Below are positions 7,619 through 15,630 of a DNA stretch of 64,000 nt, piece after piece. The position numbers and the translations under genes are program-made. The notes under the pieces were generated by a model that saw nothing but the letters and a program-made list of their open reading frames with translations, did no database searches and had not been told where the DNA came from. Where the stretch lies: assembly GCA_001570385.1 (NCBI GenBank), contig BBYL01000013.1, forward strand, positions 1 to 64,000, given 5' to 3'. This stretch comes from Microtetraspora glauca (lineage in GTDB: Bacteria; Actinomycetota; Actinomycetes; Streptosporangiales; Streptosporangiaceae). Every line of letters begins with the position of its first letter. Position 1 is the stretch's first letter.

Positions 7619-8101
7619 ATGAGCCCATTTGATGATCCCCGCCTCACCGCGATGGGCCTGCTCGCCGAGGTCATGTCGGGGATCTCCGGAAAGATCAGCC
7701 CCGCCCTCGCGGGTGCCGGGCTGTCCGACGCCGACTTCGAGACGCTGATCAGGCTCGCCCGCTCCCCAGAACACGGCCTTCGGATGAGCGACTTGGCCGC
7801 ACAGACATCGCTGTCCACCAGCGGGATCACCCGCGTGGTCGACCGACTGGAGCGCGACAACCTCGTGATCCGCCGGGCCTGCCACAGCGACCGCCGCGCG
7901 TCGTACGCGGTCCTCACCGACGAAGGCAGGGACCGGCTGCTGAGCGTGCTTCCCCAGCACCTCGACGACATCGAGACGTGGTTCACCGGCCTGCTCACCC
8001 CCGAGCAGCTCACCGACTTCCTGACCACGCTCCGCCTCATCCGCGACGTCGTACGGCCCTGCGCCACGGCGGGGGTCACGGAGCCCGTCAAGGTCGAATG
8101 A
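7619..8101 (+). CDS. MarR family transcriptional regulator
   Basis: 160 residues. The winged helix is clear: GLRMSDLAAQTSLSTSGITRVVDRLERDNLVIRRACHSDRRASYAVLTDEG (recognition helix STSGITRVVDRLE, wing SDRRASYAVLT). The N-terminal dimerisation helices start DPRLTAMGLLAEVMSGISGKI. It is divergent from the YceI gene across a 100-bp gap that contains GGAATATTCC (7576-7585) and GTCTAC...GTAGAC half-sites, either of which could be the operator. An organic-acid or phenolic ligand is usual for the family but not shown here. Confidence 0.9.
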   Translation: MSPFDDPRLTAMGLLAEVMSGISGKISPALAGAGLSDADFETLIRLARSPEHGLRMSDLAAQTSLSTSGITRVVDRLERDNLVIRRACHSDRRASYAVLTDEGRDRLLSVLPQHLDDIETWFTGLLTPEQLTDFLTTLRLIRDVVRPCATAGVTEPVKVE

Positions 8102-8113
8102 CCGGAGAAGCCC

Positions 8114-8602
8114 TCAGTTCAACGAAGGCTGGACGGCCATGTCCCCACGAAGCTTGGCCATCCCGCGTGACACCGTGCTCTTGACCGTTCCGATGCTGAT
8201 CCCGAGGGCCTTGGCGATCTCGGGCTCGGTCATGTCCTCGTAGTAGCGCAGCACGATCGCGGTCCGCTGCCGCACCGGGAGCCGTTCGAGGGCCCGTTCC
8301 AGGTCCTCGTGGTGATGCCGCACGTCCTGCTGGAAGGGCACCTCGGGGAGCTCGTCGGAGGGGTACTCCTGGAGCTTGCGCCGCCGCCACCACGAGATGT
8401 TGATGTTGACCATCGCCCGGCGCACGTACCCGTCGAGTGAGGAACGATCCTGGATCCGGTCCCAGGCGACATATGTCTTGGCCAGCGCGGCCTGCAGCAG
8501 GTCCTCGGCGTCTGAGGGGTTCCCGGTGAGCTGATGGGCGGCACGCAGGAGTGCCGGCCCGCGCGTCACGACGTACTCGCGGAACTCCTCATGATTCCCC
8601 AT
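8114..8602 (-). CDS. SigE-type ECF RNA polymerase sigma factor
   Basis: 162 residues from ATG 8602. Region 2 reads GPALLRAAHQLTGNPSDAEDLLQAALAKTYVAWDRI and LDGYVRRAMVNINISWWRRRKLQE. Region 4 reads LERLPVRQRTAIVLRYYEDMTEPEIAKALGISIGTVKSTVSRGMAKLR. This is the actinobacterial SigE-like 70-kDa ECF family often found without an adjacent anti-sigma factor, and none is seen here. It faces away from the Cys-rich/MauE pair across 305 bp, so regulation of that pair is possible but unproven. The upstream extension has no family similarity. Confidence 0.9.
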   Translation of the reverse strand: MGNHEEFREYVVTRGPALLRAAHQLTGNPSDAEDLLQAALAKTYVAWDRIQDRSSLDGYVRRAMVNINISWWRRRKLQEYPSDELPEVPFQQDVRHHHEDLERALERLPVRQRTAIVLRYYEDMTEPEIAKALGISIGTVKSTVSRGMAKLRGDMAVQPSLN

Positions 8603-8907
8603 AAAACGATCACCGGTCCGGCCGTGGAGAGGCTGCTTCGTCGCCAGAATCGCAGTTGGGACCCGCGATCCGACTGAACCGTCATCCAGGTTTCGTACCG
8701 TCAAGTGCAAAGAGACGGCAGATCGGTGGCGGAACGACACGGCGCTCATGGGCCCCGTTCGGTACCCGTCGGCCCGGGTTCACCGGGGTTCGGGAGACAA
8801 ACAGCTTCCACCAAGTGGAGGAATATTGCTCCCGAATCCACCATCGGTCCCGAATACGTCTCTATCGGTCATCGGCGTCATGTGACGCTGGGCGGGTGAG
8901 AGTTCCG
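8603..8907. promoter_or_regulatory. intergenic region between ECF sigma gene and Cys-rich gene
   Basis: 305 bases between divergent genes. GGAATATT lies at 8820-8827 and a GTCCCGAATACG stretch follows 8846, but I could not assign a confident ECF-type -35/-10 pair. Nothing else was recognised. Confidence 0.25.
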
Positions 8908-9843
8908 ATGTCGCACGCACGGGTCGAGCGCCGGCACCTGCTGTCCGCGGCGGCCCTGGGCCGCGACGTCCAGACGCCCCGGCCGGCCGACGACGACGGC
9001 ACGGCGATCGACGCTGTGAGCGGCCAGATCGTCGACGCCACCACCCACCTCCTGGTCGTCGAGAACGACGACGGCCAGGAGGAACGCCTGGTCATCGCCC
9101 CGTGGGCGACCGCCTGGCGCGGCGGCCCCGTCCCCCCGACCAGGTTGCCCATCGGCTCCCGCGTGATCATCAGGACGCGTGCGGGCCGGGTCGCCGACTG
9201 CGTGTGGGCGGACATGACCCGGATGACCGGGATCATCCTCGACGTCCGAGGCAGGCGTGACCTCACCGTCGAGATCGATGGCGGACCACATCGGGGACGG
9301 CGCTCGATCGTGATCCCCTACCGGTCGACCGGCCGGATCCTGGTACGGCATCCGCGGCTGGAGCCCGGATATCTCTTCGACGCCATCGGGACGATGCAGG
9401 ACGGCGCCGCCGTGGCCCAGGTCCCCGCCACGTCGCAGCCTCCGTACCGGGCGGAGGCGCTGCCTCCCCCGCCTCCGGCGTTCGGCGGGACGCGGACCAG
9501 GATCTCCGGGACGGCCGTGTGGTCCGACTACACGGACCACGGCGCGGCCTATCCGATGCTGGAGAGCTCCGACACCGGCTGCGACCAGGGGGTGGTCTCC
9601 TGCGCCCGGCTGCCGTACCTCTCGCTGGGGTCGATGCTCTTCGTGCGCAATGTCTGCGCGCGGCGGTCCGGAACCGTTCCGATCGTGGGGTGCGGCTGCA
9701 TGGCCGGTCATTTCTGCGACCGCTGCCTCGACTGCGACACGTCTCCGCGCGGCAGGATCGTGGAGCTGTCCGCGCTCTCGTACGTACGACTCGGTGGCGA
9801 CCTGACCAAGGGCTGCTTCAACGCCCAGGTCGGATTGGGGTGA
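8908..9843 (+). CDS. Cys-rich protein of unknown function, paired with MauE
   Basis: About 311 residues from ATG 8908; GTG 8896 is an alternative. The N-terminus has an RRHLLSAAALG phrase that could be a short Tat-like signal. The middle contains two β-rich repeats (SGQIVDATTHLLVVENDDG, TGIILDVRGRRDLTVEIDGG) that look like OB/SH3-type barrels. The C-terminal 90 residues hold nine cysteines: GCDQGVVSC, NVC, GCGCMAGHFCDRCLDC and KGCFNA. I recognise no family. The MauE-like gene three bases downstream suggests the cysteines form disulfides or bind a cofactor outside the membrane, as in the methylamine dehydrogenase system. That link is inference only. Confidence 0.7.
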   Translation: MSHARVERRHLLSAAALGRDVQTPRPADDDGTAIDAVSGQIVDATTHLLVVENDDGQEERLVIAPWATAWRGGPVPPTRLPIGSRVIIRTRAGRVADCVWADMTRMTGIILDVRGRRDLTVEIDGGPHRGRRSIVIPYRSTGRILVRHPRLEPGYLFDAIGTMQDGAAVAQVPATSQPPYRAEALPPPPPAFGGTRTRISGTAVWSDYTDHGAAYPMLESSDTGCDQGVVSCARLPYLSLGSMLFVRNVCARRSGTVPIVGCGCMAGHFCDRCLDCDTSPRGRIVELSALSYVRLGGDLTKGCFNAQVGLG

Positions 9844-9846
9844 GGT

Positions 9847-10665
9847 GTGCTGGTGACCGCGGCCGTGGCCGCCCTGCCCATACTGACGCTGCTCCTGATC
9901 ATGGGCGGCGCGGCCAAGCTGATCAGCGCCGGAGACGATGCCCGGCAGGGCGCGCTGAACCGGCTCGGCCCCGCCGTACTCGTGCCGGAGCGTTTCAGGA
10001 GAGCCGCCATGCTCTGTTGCGCGCTCGGCGAGTTCGCGCTGGTCGCCGGGCAGCTCGTCGCCGACCTCGCCGTCGCCCGCTGGCTCACCGTCGTGTTCTT
10101 CACCGTCTCGACGTACGTGCTGTGGGACCTGCGGCGCCGCCGTCCCGACGTGGGATGCGGCTGCTTCGGCGAGGTGAGCTCCGCCCCGGTCGGCCTACGG
10201 TCTGTCGCACGTACGGCCGTGCTCGCGGTGCTGGCCGCGGTGGTGGCGACGACCGACGTCGGCCCCGCCGAGGCCCTGTCCAGAGCATCCTGGACGGCCG
10301 CGGCCTGGGCCGTGTGCGGCCTCGCGCTGCTGCTGTCGCTCTCGCCCGAGGTCGAGGAGACCTTCTCCCGGCTCCGCCACCGGGCCCCCTGTGAGGAGCG
10401 GTCCATCCCCGCCGGCCGCGCCCTGTCGCGGCTCAGGTCGAGTACGGAGTGGCGCGCGCACGCCGATGTGCTGGAGTCGGACGAGCCGTTCGACTCATGG
10501 CGCGAGCTGTGCTGGCGGTTCTTGGCCTTCCCCGGCCGAGGAGGCACGGAGGTGGTCTTCGCCGTCTATCTGAGTGGGCGGCGCCCGGCCGTCAGGGTGG
10601 CGGTCGTCGGCCAGGACGGCACCCTCGTCGAGCCGATACAGGAATCTATCGCTGTATCGGCCTGA
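9847..10665 (+). CDS. MauE/DoxX-like redox-associated membrane protein
   Basis: 272 residues. The first 150 residues have four hydrophobic helices (AAVAALPILTLLLIMGGAAKLI, AAMLCCALGEFALVAGQLV, WLTVVFFTVSTYVLWDL, AVLAVLAAVVATT). The Cys pair in PDVGCGCFGEVSSAPVGLRSVARTAVL is diagnostic for MauE proteins, which support disulfide formation in extracytoplasmic partners. The remaining 120 residues are soluble and unassigned. The gene begins three bases after the Cys-rich gene, so the two are co-transcribed and probably act together. No methylamine dehydrogenase subunits occur in the window. Confidence 0.82.
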   Translation: MLVTAAVAALPILTLLLIMGGAAKLISAGDDARQGALNRLGPAVLVPERFRRAAMLCCALGEFALVAGQLVADLAVARWLTVVFFTVSTYVLWDLRRRRPDVGCGCFGEVSSAPVGLRSVARTAVLAVLAAVVATTDVGPAEALSRASWTAAAWAVCGLALLLSLSPEVEETFSRLRHRAPCEERSIPAGRALSRLRSSTEWRAHADVLESDEPFDSWRELCWRFLAFPGRGGTEVVFAVYLSGRRPAVRVAVVGQDGTLVEPIQESIAVSA

Positions 10666-10709
10666 CACTAGACATCCGTAGATTCTCGAATGCGGGCAGG
10701 CGAATTCAG

Positions 10710-10753
10710 CTCTCTACGGCTCTCTAGCTTCCCCACTAGAAAGCCGTAGAGAG
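10710..10753. terminator. bidirectional hairpin between mauE-like and ATPase genes
   Basis: CTCTCTACGGCT (10710-10721) pairs with AGCCGTAGAGAG (10742-10753). A second inner stem, TCTAG/CTAGA, gives an interrupted 17-bp hairpin. It lies between convergent genes. The arms contain CCGTAGA, a motif also found upstream of the ATPase gene. Confidence 0.7.
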
Positions 10754-10770
10754 GTCAATGGCGGGGATCG

Positions 10771-11952
10771 CTACAGCGGTTGCGCACGCAGGAACCTCCC
10801 GAAATGGGGCACGGTGAAGGCGATCACGCCACGCTCCGCGCTGTAGATCAGGCCCTTCTTGATGAGGCTGTCCCGTGCCGGCGACAGGCTCGACGGCTTG
10901 CGGCCGAGCACGTCGGCGACGTCGGCGGTGGGCACCGGGTCATCACCGAGCTGGGCCATCGCGTGCATGTAGTCACGCTCGGCCGGGGTGGCGCGCTCGT
11001 ATCTGCTGCCGAAGAACCCGACCGCGAGCTCCTCCTCGGCCTCGGGCGCCGACACCTTGATGTCCTCGGCCGTGATCGGGCTGCGCGGGGCGAGATCCCA
11101 GGCGACCTTGCCGTACGCCTGAACGAAGTAGGGATAGCCGTCGGCCGCCTCGTAGAGGGCGTCGAGCGCCTCCGCGGTGAACTCGACGTCCTCACGCTCG
11201 GCGGGGGCGATGAGCGCGAGATCGGCGGCGTCCCGGTCCAGACGGTCGATCCGCGCGTACCGGAACAGCCGCTCGGAGTAGCTCTTGCTCGCGGACAGGA
11301 CGCCGGGGAGGTGCGGCAGCCCGGCGCCGACCACGATCAGCGGGCCGCCGTTCTGGGACAGCTCATGACACGCGGCGCACAGTGCGGAGATGTCCGGAGC
11401 CTGCACGTCCTGCATCTCGTCGATGAACAGCGCGATGCCGACACCGAGATCGGTCGCGACCCCCGCGGCGTCGACGAACAGCTCGGTCAGGTCGATCTCC
11501 AGGTCGCCGGAGTCGGCCCGGCCGCGCGACGCAGGGACGTCGATGCCGGGTGACCAGTGGGAGGTGCCCTTGGCGGCGGCCGGGTCGCGCATCGCGAAGG
11601 CCTTGAGCACGCCGAGGAACTCCTCGATGCGGTCAGGGGCGCGATGCCGGGGGGCCAGCTCGCGGATCGCCATGTGGAGGGCGGCGGCGACCGGGCGGCG
11701 GATCGACTGCTCCGGCCGCGCCTCGATCTTGCCGGTGCCCCACAGGCGCTGGATGGCCATCGACTTGAAGGTGTTGAGCAGGACGGTCTTGCCGACGCCA
11801 CGAAGCCCGGTGAGCACCATGCTCCGCTCCGGGCGGCCGCGGGCCACCCGTTCCAGCACGACCTCGAACTGCTGCAGCTCACGATCGCGCCCGGCGAGCT
11901 CGGGTGGGCGCTGCCCCGCACCGGGGGCGTAGGGGTTGCGCACGGGGTCCAC
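10771..11952 (-). CDS. ORC/Cdc6-like AAA ATPase with C-terminal winged helix
   Basis: 393 residues from GTG 11952; GTG 11943 is possible. After PELAGRDRELQQFEVVLERV come Walker A GLRGVGKT (residues 49-56), Walker B IALFIDEMQDV (about 173-183), a sensor-1 like GPLIVVGAGLPHLPGVL and the phrase DGYPYFVQAYG. These fit the STAND/ORC1-like ATPases found as single genes in actinobacteria. The last 80 residues form a wHTH (ADVADVLGRKPSSLSPARDSLIKKGLIY). A DNA-linked switch role is likely, but the substrate is unknown. The frame upstream of 11952 is open but lacks similarity. Confidence 0.8.
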   Translation of the reverse strand: MDPVRNPYAPGAGQRPPELAGRDRELQQFEVVLERVARGRPERSMVLTGLRGVGKTVLLNTFKSMAIQRLWGTGKIEARPEQSIRRPVAAALHMAIRELAPRHRAPDRIEEFLGVLKAFAMRDPAAAKGTSHWSPGIDVPASRGRADSGDLEIDLTELFVDAAGVATDLGVGIALFIDEMQDVQAPDISALCAACHELSQNGGPLIVVGAGLPHLPGVLSASKSYSERLFRYARIDRLDRDAADLALIAPAEREDVEFTAEALDALYEAADGYPYFVQAYGKVAWDLAPRSPITAEDIKVSAPEAEEELAVGFFGSRYERATPAERDYMHAMAQLGDDPVPTADVADVLGRKPSSLSPARDSLIKKGLIYSAERGVIAFTVPHFGRFLRAQPL

Positions 11953-12233
11953 GCTCTCGGACTTTATGACCGGATATAGCGGCCGTCGTAGATTTCCGTA
12001 GAAAGCGCTACGGCGTGTCGCTCCGGGCCGGAGCGGGACACATCGCCCCGAGGTGGCCGGCGTCCGTTCCCGGGACGCCATCGGTGCCGCGAGCAACGCC
12101 ATGGCACACCTCACCTGCAGACTCGGCGACCGAACCCCTGTTCGATCCGATGTCGAAGACTGTAGCGCTCCCTCGAACATGTGCGCGACGTCTTGCGAAA
12201 AAAGCCACCGCAAAGAAGGGGCGCGTCAGGGCA

Positions 12234-12653
12234 CTAGGTGAAGAAGCGCAGGACGATGGCGGCGACCGCGGCGACCACGATGAGGGCGAGATAGGCCAGG
12301 ACCAGGCGCGTGTCGCGCAGGAGGCACTTGCTCCGCACGAGCCCGGCCCTTCGGGCCCGGACGTAACCCGCGAACCCGACGACGGCGAAGCCGAGCACCG
12401 CCAGCGGGCCCAGCAACCAGCCCAGCAGGGCCACCGTCGTGTAGACGCACAGCCGCAACGGATCGAACGGGGCGGCGCCCGGCCCTCTCCGGCCGCTGTG
12501 GACCGTGGATCCGCCCACCGTGTCGCCGCCCACCGTGAACCCGCCCACCGTGGATCCGCCCACCGTGTCGCCGCGCGCCGCGGACGCCTGGGCCGCGAGA
12601 GCCTCCTCGTACGCCACTCCGGTCAGCGGCGCCCTCCCCCGATCGGACGTCAC
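12234..12653 (-). CDS. small membrane protein with TVGG pentapeptide repeats
   Basis: 139 residues from GTG 12653, which overlaps the radical SAM stop by four bases (GTGA), so translation is coupled. A short soluble N-terminus carries five tandem pentapeptides of the type TVGG(S/D/F), encoded by a 15-bp repeat. Two hydrophobic segments follow (LCVYTTVALLGWLLGPLAVLGFAVVGFAGY and LVLAYLALIVVAAVAAIVLRFF). No family is recognised. As the last gene of the Lgt-like/radical SAM cluster it may act as a small membrane partner of those enzymes. Confidence 0.65.
   Translation of the reverse strand: MTSDRGRAPLTGVAYEEALAAQASAARGDTVGGSTVGGFTVGGDTVGGSTVHSGRRGPGAAPFDPLRLCVYTTVALLGWLLGPLAVLGFAVVGFAGYVRARRAGLVRSKCLLRDTRLVLAYLALIVVAAVAAIVLRFFT
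12502..12576. repeat. five tandem 15-bp units inside the small membrane protein gene
   Basis: Five consecutive 15-base units of the form ACCGTGnnnCCGCCC run from 12502 to 12576, differing mainly at three central positions. They encode the TVGG(S/D/F) pentapeptides on the minus strand. The unit length keeps the frame open, so copy number can vary without destroying the gene. Confidence 0.85.
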
Positions 12654-14215
12654 GTGAGCTCCACCAGCGGGAGCGGTGCGCCGGCGTCGACGGAGGCGAC
12701 GGCGGACAGGCGCTGGCGGGCGAGCGCCGGCCACGCCTGGACCGCGCAGAAGGGCGCGCACTGGTCCTGGTCGGAGCGGGTGCCGACGTGCACGCAGCAC
12801 TGGGTCAACCGCTCCTCGATCATGGTCGACATGTCCATGAACGGCTTGATCGTGATGCGGACCACACGCTCCCCGAGCAGCCGCCGCAGGCGACGCTTAC
12901 GTCCGGGCAGCGCCGAGGACGCGAGGGTCAGCAGGGTGGACAGGCCGAGATCGCAGTTCTCGCAGATGTCGCGCCAGAGCTTGCCGACCTCGGGGTGGGA
13001 CAGCGACGACTGCTCGGATAGCAGCCCGAGGAGCGACTCCTGTACGGCGAGGCGCAGCTCACGCGGGATCTCCGAGTCGGCGATCCGGTTGGAGACCAGG
13101 CCCAGGTTCTCCTTCAGCCGGTCGTGGCCGATGAGCGCGGTGAGCGACCGCCACTGTCCGGCGTCGTCCTTGATCATGTAACCGACCGAGCAGCAGTGCG
13201 GATGCGAGCACGGCAGCGCGGTCAGGTCACGCCAGGTGACCAGGTCGTCCGTCTGCGGGCCGAGCCGCTTCAGCACGCCCGTGTGGGTCAGCCGGTCCAT
13301 CGGGTCGATCAGCCCCGAACGGCCCGAGCCGAACTGGGGCTGGATGGACACCCCGCCGACGTACGGCGTGTCGAGCGCGAGCCGCACGACGTCGCCGATC
13401 TCACCGTCGTTCACGCCGAGGGCGCTGGTCATCACGAGTGTGGTGAAGATCTCTCGCTCGGAGAGCCGGTCGAGCGCCTGCGCCTTGAACCGCCGCAGGT
13501 CACCGCCCCGGTGGTGGCGGGACGCCTCCGCGCTGACGCCGTCGTACTGGAGGTAGATCTCGACCCGCTCCCGGTGCTCGGTCAGGAGGTCGAGCAGGGC
13601 GTCGTCCCTGGCTATGAGGACGCCGTTCGTGTTGATCAGGATCCGGGTGATGGGCCGGGACACGAGTCGCCCGAGCAGCTCCGGCAGCGCGGGGTGCAGG
13701 GTCGGCTCGCCGCCGCTCAACATGAGCACGTCGATGCGGCCGTTCTCGCGGGCGAGCCGCTGGTCGACGCTGGCCAGGATCTCCTCGACCGGCACCACAC
13801 CGCGCAGATCGGGCGAGGACTCGGTGAAGCAGGTCGGGCAGCGGAGGTTGCAGGTCTCGGCGATGTCCTCCAGCAGGATGCAGGTGTGCTGGGTCTGCAT
13901 CTCCGGGAGCCCGTGGAGGTACGCCTCGGGGATCGGGGCGAAGTTCCCCGCGACGTCGGGGATGTGGGCCTTGGTGGGAGCGGTCCATTCCTCCAGATAG
14001 GCGAGGATCTCCGGATCCTCGTCGTACATGGTGCGGACCATGCCGTGCGTACGGCAGCCGCGTTCCAGATAGACCCGGTCGTTCCTGGCGGCCAGCCAGC
14101 CCGACAGCCGGGGGACCTGGTCGAGCGGGCGGTCCGGACGCTCGTCGTGGCAACGGGGGCAGAACGCGTTGACGTAACGCAGGATGCGATCACCGCGCAG
14201 GGGCATGCCGCTCAC
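12650..14215 (-). CDS. Tes-like radical SAM protein (tetraether-synthase/MJ0619 type)
   Basis: 521 residues from GTG 14215, overlapping the upstream stop by four bases; ATG 14206 is the alternative. The N-terminus has a rubredoxin-like pair, CPRC (19-22) and CRTHG (54-58). The radical SAM cluster motif CNLRCPTC has C122, C126 and C129, followed by SGGEPTLHP. Later motifs are QPQFGSGR, CSHPHCC (336-342), CENC (418-421), then FMD at 459-461 with CCVH (473-476) and PFC (488-490). This order of extra cysteines, with PFMD...R...CCVH...PFC at the end, matches Tes, which joins lipid tails by C-C bonds, and related lipid-acting enzymes. The substrate here is inferred. Neighbouring Lgt-like and membrane genes support a lipid role. 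Confidence 0.85.
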   Translation of the reverse strand: MSGMPLRGDRILRYVNAFCPRCHDERPDRPLDQVPRLSGWLAARNDRVYLERGCRTHGMVRTMYDEDPEILAYLEEWTAPTKAHIPDVAGNFAPIPEAYLHGLPEMQTQHTCILLEDIAETCNLRCPTCFTESSPDLRGVVPVEEILASVDQRLARENGRIDVLMLSGGEPTLHPALPELLGRLVSRPITRILINTNGVLIARDDALLDLLTEHRERVEIYLQYDGVSAEASRHHRGGDLRRFKAQALDRLSEREIFTTLVMTSALGVNDGEIGDVVRLALDTPYVGGVSIQPQFGSGRSGLIDPMDRLTHTGVLKRLGPQTDDLVTWRDLTALPCSHPHCCSVGYMIKDDAGQWRSLTALIGHDRLKENLGLVSNRIADSEIPRELRLAVQESLLGLLSEQSSLSHPEVGKLWRDICENCDLGLSTLLTLASSALPGRKRRLRRLLGERVVRITIKPFMDMSTMIEERLTQCCVHVGTRSDQDQCAPFCAVQAWPALARQRLSAVASVDAGAPLPLVELT

Positions 14216-14721
14216 AGGACACCGCCCGCGTAGATGGACGGGTTGATCCCGGTGCAGTATCCGACGGACACGATCGAGACCAGCGCCCAGCCGATCATGA
14301 GACCGAGGCCGAGCCCCTTGGACCACGGCTTGCGCAGGAAGACGAGCCCCGCGCCGCCGCCGAGCGCGAAGGCGGCCAGGATCAGCGCACCCGCGCCGAT
14401 GATCGTAACCGCGTGGTCGCCGGTGTCCGCGAGGGTCAACGTGAGCAGGACGGCCGCGAAATTGACGACGACGAAGACCACCAGCCCGACGAAGGTCATG
14501 GCGACGACGATCCCCGTCGTGTTCTTCGGCGGCTGCGGTGGCGGCGGCCAGCCGTAGCCGGGCGGTGGCGGTCCGTACGGCCCCTGGGGTCCCTGGGGAC
14601 CGGGCCCTTGCGGCTGGTGGTGCTGGGGCGGCTGGGGGCCGCTCCGGCTCGGGGTGCCGGGCTCCTGCTCGGAGCCCCGGTCGTCCCGGGGTTCGCCGGG
14701 AGGCTCGGGGGGAGTGGTCAT
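14212..14721 (-). CDS. proline-rich membrane protein in the Lgt-like/radical SAM operon
   Basis: 169 residues from ATG 14721, which overlaps the Lgt-like stop (ATGA). The first 65 residues are a hydrophilic Pro/Gly/Gln-rich tail (PQGPGPQGPQGPYGPPPPGY). Three hydrophobic helices follow (TTGIVVAMTFVGLVVFVVVN, AVTIIGAGALILAAFALGGG, GLGLGLMIGWALVSIVSVGY). Such tails are common in actinobacterial small membrane proteins and usually face the cytoplasm. No enzyme motif is seen. Overlap with the genes on both sides argues for a fixed stoichiometric role in the same complex or pathway. Confidence 0.75.
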   Translation of the reverse strand: MTTPPEPPGEPRDDRGSEQEPGTPSRSGPQPPQHHQPQGPGPQGPQGPYGPPPPGYGWPPPPQPPKNTTGIVVAMTFVGLVVFVVVNFAAVLLTLTLADTGDHAVTIIGAGALILAAFALGGGAGLVFLRKPWSKGLGLGLMIGWALVSIVSVGYCTGINPSIYAGGVL

Positions 14722-15560
14722 GGCGTCTTCGGGCCCGGAGAGGCGCCTTCCTCCTGTCGCGTGTAGATCCGGCGGTCCGTCCTGTGTACCAGCATGTCGT
14801 AATAACCGTGGCGATAGCCGTACAGGATCCTGAAGAAGACGAGCACGAGGCCGGGGACGAGGAACCACTGAGGCCGGGTCAGATCGAGCCAGACCGTCTC
14901 GTTCGCCCGGGTGAACTCGACGAGGAAGCGGAACACCGCGTACGCGCCGACGTACAGCGTGAACAGCTCGCCCGGCCGGCTGACCCGGTCACGCGCCCAG
15001 AGCAGGGCGAAGAAAGCGGCCAGCTGGAAGGCGACCTCGTACAGGAAGGACGGATGCATGGCCTGCCCGGCGAGGCACCCTGGGCACTCGGGGACGGTGG
15101 CGGGCGCGTGCACACCCCACGGGAGGCCGGTGGGACGCCCCGGCGCCTCGGTGAGGAAGCAGCCGATCCGGCCCACGGCCATGCCGAGCGCGACGGCGGG
15201 GGCGAACAGATCGCCTGTCTTGCCGCGATAGCCGATGATCCGCTTGGCGATCAACACGCCGGCGTAGGCCCCGGTGAGCCCGCCGAGAATGCTGCGGGAG
15301 CCGAACATCCACGCTTCGAGAAGGCTGGGGTTCAGGTGCGGGTCCAGGTGCTCGGCCCAGCCGGACAGGCGCATCCCGATCGCGCCGCCCACGAGCGCGC
15401 CGGTGACCGCGACCAGCGAGTCCTCGTGCAGTGTCCCCCTGCGGCGGGCCTCGAGGACGAAGACGACGGCCGCCACGACCACGCCGAGACCGACGAAGAA
15501 GCCGTGGGTGGGGACGGCCAGCCCGCCGAAGCGCAGCTCGGGAAGCACGATCGTCACCAT
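14718..15560 (-). CDS. prolipoprotein diacylglyceryl transferase-like protein with altered signature loop
   Basis: 280 residues from ATG 15560, with about seven membrane helices. Lgt landmarks are visible: THGFFVGLG near the N-terminus, SILGGLTGAY, GRIGCF (130-135), HPSFLYE (169-175) and RFLVEFTR (211-218). True Lgt transfers diacylglycerol from phosphatidylglycerol to the lipobox Cys of preprolipoproteins. Here the signature GRxGNFxNxE reads GRIGCFLTEAPGR, so the usual Asn is Cys and the rest of the loop is rearranged. It may be a paralogue with a different substrate. It is the first gene of the four-gene operon. Confidence 0.82.
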   Translation of the reverse strand: MVTIVLPELRFGGLAVPTHGFFVGLGVVVAAVVFVLEARRRGTLHEDSLVAVTGALVGGAIGMRLSGWAEHLDPHLNPSLLEAWMFGSRSILGGLTGAYAGVLIAKRIIGYRGKTGDLFAPAVALGMAVGRIGCFLTEAPGRPTGLPWGVHAPATVPECPGCLAGQAMHPSFLYEVAFQLAAFFALLWARDRVSRPGELFTLYVGAYAVFRFLVEFTRANETVWLDLTRPQWFLVPGLVLVFFRILYGYRHGYYDMLVHRTDRRIYTRQEEGASPGPKTP

Positions 15561-15630
15561 AGCGGGGCACTCCGACGGTTTCGGCGCCCCATTGTCCGGT
15601 CCCGTGGCCGCGGCGGAGTTACTCTGACGT

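Noticed and set aside
8656..8907. Long N-terminal extension of the Cys-rich protein
   Set aside because: It runs through the intergenic region, has irregular composition and would remove the promoter space for two divergent genes.
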